Below are positions 56,723 through 64,000 of a DNA stretch of 64,000 bases, in pieces (the stretch's first letter is position 1; the number at the start of each line of letters is the position of its first letter). Made by a program: the position numbers and the translations under genes. The notes beneath the pieces are model-generated. The model had not been told where the DNA came from and ran no database searches. It saw nothing but the letters and a program-made list of their open reading frames with translations. Source of the stretch: Candidatus Rokuibacteriota bacterium. Lineage in GTDB: Bacteria; Methylomirabilota; Methylomirabilia; Rokubacteriales; CSP1-6. The stretch is taken from the NCBI GenBank assembly GCA_003220435.1, contig QHSL01000063.1, forward strand, positions 62,001 through 126,000, given 5' to 3'.

Positions 56723-57709
56723 ATGGCTGAACGAGAGCTCACGTACGGCGAGGCGGTCAAGGAAGCGATCGCGGAGGAGATGCGGCGTGACCCGCGCGTG
56801 TTCCTCATCGGCGAGGACGTGGCGGAGGCCGGCCACCCGTTCAAGACGCTGACCGGCCTCGTGCAGGAGTTCGGGACCGATCGCATTGTCGACACGCCGA
56901 TCTCCGAGCCTGGCTACGCGGGCATCGGCGTGGGTGCCGCCATGACGGGCATGCGGCCCATCGTCGACGTGATGTTCGGGGACTTCATCACGCTCACGAT
57001 GGACCAGATGGTGAACCAGGCCGCCAAGGCGCATTACATGTCGGGCGGCAAGATCAAGGTGCCCATCGTTTTTCGGACGACGCTCGGCGCCACGCGCCGG
57101 TCGGCCGCGCAGCACTCGCAGTCGCTGCACGCGTGGGTGAGCCACATTCCCGGGCTCAAGGTGGCGCTGCCGTCGGGCCCGTACGAGGCCAAGGGGCTGA
57201 TGAAAACGGCCATCCGCGACGACAGCCCCGTGGTGATCTTCGAGGACAAGATGATGTACCGGGTCAAGGGCCCGGTGCCCGCCGACGATTACACGATTCC
57301 GTTCGGCGTCGCCGAGGTGAAGCGCGCCGGCACCGACATCACGATCGTCGCCACCAGCAGCATGGTCGGCATCGCGCTGGGCGCCGCCAAGCTGCTCGAG
57401 GAATCCGGCATCAGCGCCGAGGTGATCGACCCGCGCACCACGTGGCCGCTCGACAAGCAGACGTTGATCGAGTCGGCCAAGAAGACGTCGCGGGCCATGG
57501 TGGTGGACGAGGGCTACGAGCGCTACGGCGTCACCGCCGAGATCTCGTCCGTCATCGCCGAGGGCGCGTTCTATCACCTGGACGCGCCGGTGAAGCGCAT
57601 CGGCGCCATGGACGTGCCGGTGCCGTTCTCGCCGGTGCTCGAAGACCTCACCGTGCCCACGGAGCAATCGGTCGCCGAAGCGGCGAAGGCGCTCTGCCGG
57701 AGGGCATGA
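56723..57709 (+). CDS. 2-oxoacid/acetoin dehydrogenase E1 beta subunit
   Basis: MAERELTYGEAVKEAIAEEMRRDPRVFLIGEDVAEAGHPFKTLTGLVQEFGTDRIVDTPISEPGYAGIGVGAAMTGMRPIVDVMFGDFITL. Confidence 0.95.
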   Translation: MAERELTYGEAVKEAIAEEMRRDPRVFLIGEDVAEAGHPFKTLTGLVQEFGTDRIVDTPISEPGYAGIGVGAAMTGMRPIVDVMFGDFITLTMDQMVNQAAKAHYMSGGKIKVPIVFRTTLGATRRSAAQHSQSLHAWVSHIPGLKVALPSGPYEAKGLMKTAIRDDSPVVIFEDKMMYRVKGPVPADDYTIPFGVAEVKRAGTDITIVATSSMVGIALGAAKLLEESGISAEVIDPRTTWPLDKQTLIESAKKTSRAMVVDEGYERYGVTAEISSVIAEGAFYHLDAPVKRIGAMDVPVPFSPVLEDLTVPTEQSVAEAAKALCRRA

Positions 57710-58761
57710 TGGCTTCCGTGGGCATCGCCGTCGATCTGGCCAGCGACACCGTCACCCGCCCCACGGCCGACATGCGCCGCTTCATGTGCGAGGCCGAGGT
57801 GGGCGACGAGCAGAAATTCGAGGATCCGACCGTCAATCTATTGACCGAGATGGTGGCCGAGCTCCTGGGCAAGGAAGCGGCGGTGTTCCTGCCCTCCGGC
57901 ACGATGTGCAACGAGATCGCATTGCGCGTGCACGCCCGGCCCGGCGAAGAGGTGATCGCCCACCGCACCGCCCATCCCATCAACTTCGAGACGGGTGGGC
58001 CGGGCGCGCTGGCCGGCGTCAACATGCGAGCGATCGACGGCCCGCGCGGCCAGTTCGACGCGGCCGCGGTCGAGGCCGCGATCCGTCCCAATTCTCGCTA
58101 CGCTCCGCGGACGCGGCTTCTGTGGGTCGAGCAGACGAGCAACCTCGGCTGCGGCTCGGTGTGGCCGCTCGCGAGAATCGAGGCGGTGACCGCGGTGGCG
58201 CGCCGCCACGGCCTCGCCACCCACATGGACGGCGCACGCCTCCTGAACGCGGTCGTGGCCAGCGGCATCGCCGCGCGCGACTACGCGGCGACGTTCGACT
58301 CGGCGTGGATCGACTTCACCAAAGGCCTCGGGGCGCCCGTCGGCGCGGCGCTGGCGGGCACGCGCGCCTTCATCGACGAGGCGTGGCGCTGCAAGCAGCA
58401 GATGGGCGGCGCCATGCGCCAGGCCGGGATCATCGCCGCCGGCGGCGTGTACGCGCTCCGCCACCACGTGAAGCGTCTGGCCGAGGACCACGCGAACGCC
58501 CGGCGTCTCGCCGAGGGGCTGGCCGCGCTGCCCGGCGTGCGGCTCGACCCGGCGACGATCGAGACCAACATCGTGTTCTTCGATCTCGAGGGCGCGCTCA
58601 CGGCGCCGGTCGCCGTCGAGCGGCTGCTGGCCCGCGGCGTGCGCATGGGCGCGCTCGGCGCGCACACGATCCGCGCCGTCACCCACCTGGACGTCGACGC
58701 CGACGGGATCGAGCGCACGCTGGCGGCAGCCCGCGAGGTCTTCACGGGGCACCGCGCCTGA
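57706..58761 (+). CDS. Threonine aldolase family protein
   Basis: DLASDTVTRPTADMRRFMCEAEVGDEQKFEDPTVNLLTEMVAELLGKEAAVFLPSGTMCNEIAL...HMDGARLLNAVVASG...WIDFTKGLGAPVGAALAG. Confidence 0.93.
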   Translation: MMASVGIAVDLASDTVTRPTADMRRFMCEAEVGDEQKFEDPTVNLLTEMVAELLGKEAAVFLPSGTMCNEIALRVHARPGEEVIAHRTAHPINFETGGPGALAGVNMRAIDGPRGQFDAAAVEAAIRPNSRYAPRTRLLWVEQTSNLGCGSVWPLARIEAVTAVARRHGLATHMDGARLLNAVVASGIAARDYAATFDSAWIDFTKGLGAPVGAALAGTRAFIDEAWRCKQQMGGAMRQAGIIAAGGVYALRHHVKRLAEDHANARRLAEGLAALPGVRLDPATIETNIVFFDLEGALTAPVAVERLLARGVRMGALGAHTIRAVTHLDVDADGIERTLAAAREVFTGHRA

Positions 58762-60038
58762 TGGCGACGAACGTCATCATGCCGGCGCTCGAGATGGCGC
58801 AGGAGACCGGCAAGGTTGTTCACTGGCTCAAGCGCCCCGGCGACACGGTGCAGAAGGGCGAGCCACTGGTCGAGATCGAGACCGACAAAGTCACCGTCGA
58901 GATCGAGGCGCCGGCGTCGGGTGTGCTGCGCGACGTCAGCGCGCAGGAGGGTGACGTGGTGCCGGTCGGCCAGACGATCGCGTTGATCCTGGCGCCGCGC
59001 GAGACCGGGGTGACTGGAGCGCCGTCGGCGGCCGTCGCCTCTGCCGGAACGGTGAAGGCGTCGCCGCTCGCTCGCAAGATCGCCGCGCAGCACGGCGTCG
59101 ACCTCGCGCGTATCAGGACCGGCAGCGGGCGCATCGAGAAGGCCGACGTGCTCGCGTTCGTCGAGAGCCTGAAGACGCCGTCCTCGTCCGGAAACGGGGG
59201 GGAGGCGCGGTTGGCGCCGGCGTCCCCGAAAGCGCGGCGGCTCGCGGCCGAGCGAGGGGTCGATCTGGGTGGGGTACGTGGTTCAGGCCCGGGCGGCGCC
59301 GTGCTGGCGATCGACGTTCCGGCGGCGGCGCGCCCCGCGGTGGCGGCGCCCGCGGCACCTCGAGTGGCGGGCCCCGGCGTCGGCACCGTCTGGCGCATCA
59401 TGGCCGAGCGCATGACCGCGAGCTGGACCACGGCGCCCCACTTCTACCTGGTGCGCGAGGTCAACGTGAGCCGCCTGGTCTCGTGGCTGGAGCGAGCGCG
59501 CAAGCAGACCGGCGCCCACATCACCTACACGGACCTGCTGGTCAAGCTCGTCGCCGCCGCGCTGTCCCAGCACCCGCGCGTGAACGGTTCGTGGAAGGAC
59601 GGCGCCATCCTCCAGAACACCGACATCAACATCGGCCTGGCCGTCGCCCTCGATGACGGCCTCGTCGTGCCCGTCATCCATCGCGCGGACACGCTCCGCC
59701 TGGCGGAGCTCGCCGCCCGCCGCGAGGACGTCGTGAGTCGCGCTCAGGCCGGCAAGCTGCGCCCGGCCGATATCCAGGGCGGCGGGTTTACGATCAGTAA
59801 CCTCGGGATGTACGGCGTCGACGCGTTCAGCGCGATCGTCAACCCCCCGCAGGCGGCGATCCTCGCGGTGGGTCGTATTGCCGACCGCGTGGTGGCGGTC
59901 AACGGCCAACCCGCCGTGCAGCCGACCATGGTGCTGACGCTCTCGTGCGACCACCGCGCTCTCGACGGCGCTCGGGGGGCCCAGTTCCTCGGTGCGCTCG
60001 CCGACCTCGTCGAGGAACCGCTGGCGTTGCTGGTCTGA
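58761..60038 (+). CDS. Dihydrolipoamide acyltransferase (E2)
   Basis: Lipoyl domain VEIETDKVTVEIEAPASGVL; E3-binding domains; C-terminal catalytic DHRALDGARGAQFL. Confidence 0.95.
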   Translation: MATNVIMPALEMAQETGKVVHWLKRPGDTVQKGEPLVEIETDKVTVEIEAPASGVLRDVSAQEGDVVPVGQTIALILAPRETGVTGAPSAAVASAGTVKASPLARKIAAQHGVDLARIRTGSGRIEKADVLAFVESLKTPSSSGNGGEARLAPASPKARRLAAERGVDLGGVRGSGPGGAVLAIDVPAAARPAVAAPAAPRVAGPGVGTVWRIMAERMTASWTTAPHFYLVREVNVSRLVSWLERARKQTGAHITYTDLLVKLVAAALSQHPRVNGSWKDGAILQNTDINIGLAVALDDGLVVPVIHRADTLRLAELAARREDVVSRAQAGKLRPADIQGGGFTISNLGMYGVDAFSAIVNPPQAAILAVGRIADRVVAVNGQPAVQPTMVLTLSCDHRALDGARGAQFLGALADLVEEPLALLV

Positions 60039-60137
60039 AGGCGGCTCGGCCGCCGCCCCCGGGCCGTCCGCGGTGGTCTCCAAAATGAGAGTTGCCGATC
60101 TCCCGATATGGAGTTAGGCTCTCTCTTGGGGGAGGGC

Positions 60138-60596
60138 ATGAACCCGAAGCGTTCCGCGAAGCGATTTCGCCGGGCGCCCGGCAAGCGTCCCATGCCCTTC
60201 ACGGCGTTCGTGGTTCGGGAGACGCCGGCGGCGGCGAAGATCGCCATCATTCGGACCGGGGTGACCGCTCGAGTGGTCGACGAGATGGTCCGCTACCTCG
60301 GCGTCTCGAAGAGCGATATCTTCCGGGTGCTCCGCACGCCCGAGAGCACGGCGCACAAGCTCATCAAGGACAGCCGGCCACTCGATACGGCGGCGTCGGA
60401 GCGCGTCGTGCGGGTGGCGGATATCACACGGCTGGCCGAAGAGACCTTCGGCGGGCGGGCGCCCGCGACGCAATGGCTCAAGACCCCGAACCTGGCCCTG
60501 GACCGTGCCACGCCGCTGTCCATGCTGGACACGGAACCCGGCGCGAGCGAAGTGAGGCGGATCCTCTCGGCGATCAACTACGGTGGCGCGTTTTAG
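60138..60596 (+). CDS. Xre/MbcA/ParS-type antitoxin (DUF2384)
   Basis: VVDEMVRYLGVSKSDIFRVLRTPESTAHKLIKDSRPLDTAASERVVRVADITRLAEETFGG...APATQWLKTPNLALDRATPLSMLDTEPGASEVRRILSAINYGGAF. Confidence 0.92.
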   Translation: MNPKRSAKRFRRAPGKRPMPFTAFVVRETPAAAKIAIIRTGVTARVVDEMVRYLGVSKSDIFRVLRTPESTAHKLIKDSRPLDTAASERVVRVADITRLAEETFGGRAPATQWLKTPNLALDRATPLSMLDTEPGASEVRRILSAINYGGAF

Positions 60597-60602
60597 TGGG
60601 AG

Positions 60603-61085
60603 ATGCCGCTCCTATGGCGAATCGCTCGACGCCCCTATGCGCTGGACAGAGTCGGAGCCGGTGCCCGGGACAGCGGTGGCCGCTGGAACGCCGTCGGGGC
60701 CCCGGTCATGTATACCGGCCGCACGATCGGGATCGCGGCCCTCGAGAAGTTCGTCCATCTGTCCGGCGTCGTACCACCCGACCTGGTGCTCGTCCGGGTC
60801 GCCGTGCCTGACCGCGCGTCTTCGGAGACACCCAAGCTCACCGACCTGCCCGCTGATTGGAACGCTCCACGGCACGGTCCGCTGAGCATGCAGTTCGGAA
60901 CGAGATGGGCTCACCAGAACCGATCGCTTGTGCTGTACGTCCCCTCGGCGATCATTCCCGAGGAGTCCATCGGCGTCATCAACCCGAATCACCCGGAGTT
61001 CGCCGGAGTTCGCATCGGCGTCGAACGCGAGTTCCGCTACGACCTTCGGATGTTCGCGAGGCGCGTGCTTCGAGCCGATCGATGA
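60603..61085 (+). CDS. RES family NAD+ phosphorylase toxin
   Basis: LWRIARRPYALDRVGAGARDSGGRWNAVGAPVMYTGRTIGIAALEKFVHLSG (R..E core), immediately after the antitoxin. Confidence 0.92.
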   Translation: MPLLWRIARRPYALDRVGAGARDSGGRWNAVGAPVMYTGRTIGIAALEKFVHLSGVVPPDLVLVRVAVPDRASSETPKLTDLPADWNAPRHGPLSMQFGTRWAHQNRSLVLYVPSAIIPEESIGVINPNHPEFAGVRIGVEREFRYDLRMFARRVLRADR

Positions 61086-61120
61086 GACCTGGATCCTCCC
61101 GGGAGGAGTGGAGCGAACCC

Positions 61121-62536
61121 ATGAACGCCGACCTGTGCTTTCTGACGGCCACCGAGCTGGCCCGTCGCATCCGCACTCGCGAAGTCTCGGTCACCGAAGT
61201 CGTCGGGGCCCACCTGGCCCAGATCGAGCGGGTCAACCCGAAGGTGAATGCCGTCGTCACCCTGACCGCCGAGCGAGCGCTCGCCGACGCGCGCGCGAAA
61301 GACGCGGCGCTCGCCCGAGGCGAGACGCCGGGTCCGCTGTTCGGGCTGCCCGTCGCGCACAAGGACATGGTGCCGACGCGCGGGATCCGCACGACCTTCG
61401 GGTCGCCGATCTACCGTGACTACGTCCCCGACCAGGACGCGCTGCTGGTCGAGCGGCTGCGGGCGGCCGGCGCCGTTACCGTCGGCAAGACCAACACGCC
61501 GGAGTTCGCGGCCGGGTCGCAGACGTTCAACGAGGTCTTCGGACGCACGCTCAACCCGTACGACGTGACGAAGACGTGCGGCGGCTCGAGCGGCGGCGCC
61601 GCGGTGGCGCTGGCCTGTGGCATGGTGCCGATCGCCGACGGCAGCGACACCGGCGGCTCCCTGCGCAATCCGGCGAGCTTCTGCAACGTGGTCGGCCTGC
61701 GCGGCGCGCTCGGCCGCGTGCCCCAGTGGCCGTCCGACACCGCGTGGCAGATCTTGTCGGTGGCCGGACCCATGGCGCGCACCGTGGCGGATGCGGCGCT
61801 CATGCTGAGCGCGATGGCGGGTCCCGACCGGCGCACACCGACCGCGATCGCCGAGCCGGGAGATCGCTTCCGCGCTCCGCTCGGCCGCGACTTCAAGGGC
61901 GTGCGCATCGCCTGGAGCCGCGACCTGGGCGGGCTGCCGATCGACCGGCGCGTGACGAAAACGCTGGACGCGCAGCGCGCCACGTTCGAGGCGTTGGGCT
62001 GTCACGTCGAGGATGGGGAGCCTGACTTCGCCGACGCCCGGCTCGTCTTCCAGGTTCAACGGGCATTGAGCTTCGCGACCCGCTACGGGCCGCTGCTTGA
62101 GCGGCATCGACACCAGATCAAGGACACGATCATCTGGAACACCGAGGAAGGGCTGAAGCTCACCGCGAGGGAGATCGGCGAGGCCGACGTCCAGCGCACG
62201 CGGCTGTATCACCGGGTGCGCGAATTCATGGAGCGGCACGAATTCTTGCTGCTCCCGGCGGCGCAGGTGCCGCCCTTCGACGTGACACAGCCCTACGTGA
62301 CCGAGATCAACGGTGTCCGCCTGCCGACCTACATCGACTGGATGCGCGCCTGCTCGGACATCACGGTGACGGGGCTGCCGGCCATCTCGGTGCCCGGCGG
62401 CTTCACCGACGACGGTCTGCCGGTGGGGCTGCAGATCGTCGGGCGTCACCAGGACGAATGGGGTGTGCTCCAGCTCGCGCACGCCTTCGAGCAGGCGACC
62501 GGGTTCCATCGGCGGCGCCCGCCGCTGGCCGGCTGA
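61121..62536 (+). CDS. Amidase (amidase signature family)
   Basis: GLPVAHKDMVPTRGIRTTFGS; CGGSSGGAAVALACGMVPIADGSDTGGSLRNPASFCNVVGLR (Ser-Ser-Lys signature). Confidence 0.96.
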   Translation: MNADLCFLTATELARRIRTREVSVTEVVGAHLAQIERVNPKVNAVVTLTAERALADARAKDAALARGETPGPLFGLPVAHKDMVPTRGIRTTFGSPIYRDYVPDQDALLVERLRAAGAVTVGKTNTPEFAAGSQTFNEVFGRTLNPYDVTKTCGGSSGGAAVALACGMVPIADGSDTGGSLRNPASFCNVVGLRGALGRVPQWPSDTAWQILSVAGPMARTVADAALMLSAMAGPDRRTPTAIAEPGDRFRAPLGRDFKGVRIAWSRDLGGLPIDRRVTKTLDAQRATFEALGCHVEDGEPDFADARLVFQVQRALSFATRYGPLLERHRHQIKDTIIWNTEEGLKLTAREIGEADVQRTRLYHRVREFMERHEFLLLPAAQVPPFDVTQPYVTEINGVRLPTYIDWMRACSDITVTGLPAISVPGGFTDDGLPVGLQIVGRHQDEWGVLQLAHAFEQATGFHRRRPPLAG

Positions 62537-62661
62537 GGCGGATGGGCTGACGCCTTTTGACAACGCGCGCTGGCGGGCGTACGGTGCCCAGCGCGTGGAC
62601 GGAGGACACGGCGACAGGTCGAGTCACGTGAGGGGTGCTTCGATTTAGCGAGGAGGGTGCG

Positions 62662-63807
62662 ATGGCGACGTACAAGCTCATCTCGGCCGACTCCCACATC
62701 ATCGAGCCGCCTGACCTTTATGCGAGCCGGATCGATCCCCGGTTCAAGGACCGGGCGCCCCGGATGGAGCGGATGGAAACCCCCACGGGTCGCAAGTACG
62801 ACGCGTGGTTCATCGACGGCCAGCAGGTCGGCACCCTGGGCGCGGTGATGCAGGCCGGACAACGGTTCGAGGACCCGTCCCAGATCGATTTCCTGGGGAT
62901 GTGGGAAGACGTCAGGCTCGGTGGTTACGATCCCCAGGCGATGATCAAGGAGAACGAGATGGACGGGGTCTGGGGCGCGTGCCTGCAGCCGAGCCAGGGG
63001 CTGTTCTGGTACCGGATCCCGGACAGCGGGCTGCTCTCCGCGATCTGTCGTGTCTACAACGACTGGATCGCGGACTTCTGCAAGCCCTATCCCGATCGTC
63101 TCAAAGGCATCGCCATGCTCAACGTCGACGACGTCGACGACGCCTGTCAGGAGCTCGAGCGCTGCGCGAAGCTCGGGCTGGTCGGGGCGTTCATTCCTGT
63201 CTCGCCGCTGGCCGAGCGGCCCTATCGGCACCCGGTCTACGATCGGCTCTGGTGGACCGCGCAGGACCTCGGGCTTCCCTTGCTTCTGCACATCGGAACG
63301 CCCCGCGGCGGCATCCCGGGCTGCGAGTTCACCATGAACCTCGGCGAGCTGACCGGCGCCGGCCGCTCCACCACCGACTACTGGGTGCGCTACTCGCTGT
63401 CGGCGATGATCTTCGCCGGCGTCTTCGATCGGACTCCCAAGCTGAGGGTCGGCTCCGTCGAGCACGAAGCCGCGTGGATTCCTCACTGGCTGAAGCAGAT
63501 GGACTTCACGTATCGCGAGCGGCCCGTGTTCACCAAGGGATGGAAGTCGAAGGAGGGGCTGCTGCCGAGCGATTACTGGCGGCGCAACATGTTCGTGGAG
63601 TTCATGGAGGACGATCTCGGCGTCCAGATGCGAGAGACGATCGGCGTCGACAACATGCTCTGGGGGAGCGATTTCCCCCACGCGGAGTCGACCTGGCCGA
63701 AGTCCCGACAGTTCCTGGATCGCATCTTCGCCGGAACTCCCGAGGAAGATCTCCGCAAGATCACTTCGGAGAACGCGGCGCGGCTGTTTGGGTTCAAGCT
63801 GAACTAG
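62662..63807 (+). CDS. Amidohydrolase family protein
   Basis: LISADSHIIEPPDLY...LPLLLHIGTPRGG...MLWGSDFPHAESTWPKSRQFLDRIFAGTPEEDLRKITSENAARLFGF. Confidence 0.94.
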   Translation: MATYKLISADSHIIEPPDLYASRIDPRFKDRAPRMERMETPTGRKYDAWFIDGQQVGTLGAVMQAGQRFEDPSQIDFLGMWEDVRLGGYDPQAMIKENEMDGVWGACLQPSQGLFWYRIPDSGLLSAICRVYNDWIADFCKPYPDRLKGIAMLNVDDVDDACQELERCAKLGLVGAFIPVSPLAERPYRHPVYDRLWWTAQDLGLPLLLHIGTPRGGIPGCEFTMNLGELTGAGRSTTDYWVRYSLSAMIFAGVFDRTPKLRVGSVEHEAAWIPHWLKQMDFTYRERPVFTKGWKSKEGLLPSDYWRRNMFVEFMEDDLGVQMRETIGVDNMLWGSDFPHAESTWPKSRQFLDRIFAGTPEEDLRKITSENAARLFGFKLN

Positions 63808-63823
63808 GGCGCCCGGAGCCTCG

Positions 63824-64000
63824 ATGCTGGACGGCTTCGTGCCGGTGATGGCGACCGCCGAGCTTCCGCCGGGCGACATGAAGTTCGTCGTCATCGAGCG
63901 GCGGCGCGTGCTCGTCGTGAACGTCGGCGGCGTCTTCTACGCGCTGTCGGATATCTGCGGTCACGCGGGCGCGCCGCTCTCGGCGGGAAACCTTGCCGGC
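63824..64000 (+). CDS. Rieske [2Fe-2S] protein, N-terminal part, truncated by window edge
   Basis: MLDGFVPVMATAELPPGDMKFVVIERRRVLVVNVGGVFYALSDICGHAGAPLSAGNLAG (CxH first cluster motif). Confidence 0.87.
   Translation, partial: MLDGFVPVMATAELPPGDMKFVVIERRRVLVVNVGGVFYALSDICGHAGAPLSAGNLAG

Noticed and set aside
57786-58760. N-terminal extension of the E2 ORF to 750 aa
   Set aside because: The extension is an alternate frame through the threonine aldolase gene; lipoyl domain starts at ATG 58761.
1-64000. CRISPR array, tRNA/rRNA, prophage or IS element
   Set aside because: No regularly spaced repeats, cloverleaf-like gene, transposase or phage structural gene was recognised by eye; tRNAscan-SE and ISfinder would be decisive.

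Overview
High-GC bacterial chromosomal window, mostly catabolic and accessory genes. Gene content resembles uncultivated soil lineages such as Rokubacteria/NC10, but that is inference and I did not test taxonomy. No rRNA, tRNA, CRISPR array, transposase or prophage was recognised. Main content: a CoxS/CoxM/CoxG molybdo-hydroxylase fragment at the left edge; an IorA/IorB-type pair; amidohydrolases, luciferase-like oxidoreductases, VOC and alpha/beta hydrolases; a RidA / deaminase-like / NMT1-type ABC / creatininase cluster; a dipeptide-type ABC transporter; RecQ; ABC-F; EmrB-type MFS; AroA; an AHL-lactonase-like MBL protein; a 2-oxoacid dehydrogenase complex split over two loci; a RES-Xre toxin-antitoxin pair; and a partial Rieske protein at the right edge. 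The most notable object is 53205-54776 (-): one ORF joining an ECF-like sigma70 module to an F1-ATPase beta-subunit-like module. That module appears catalytically dead: the P-loop Lys is replaced, the GER Glu is replaced, and the Walker B block is absent. An internal ATG with an upstream AGGAGG could also yield the beta-like module alone. Other findings: a 19-aa Lys-rich micro-ORF with a tandem-repeat leader just upstream of the ABC-F gene; a dispersed double-hairpin element placed directly after stop codons; a second dispersed 47-bp repeat whose copies differ only by transitions; several genes that keep their ends but have lost the middle; and a 48-aa lipoprotein, absent from the ORF track, with a consensus-like promoter.
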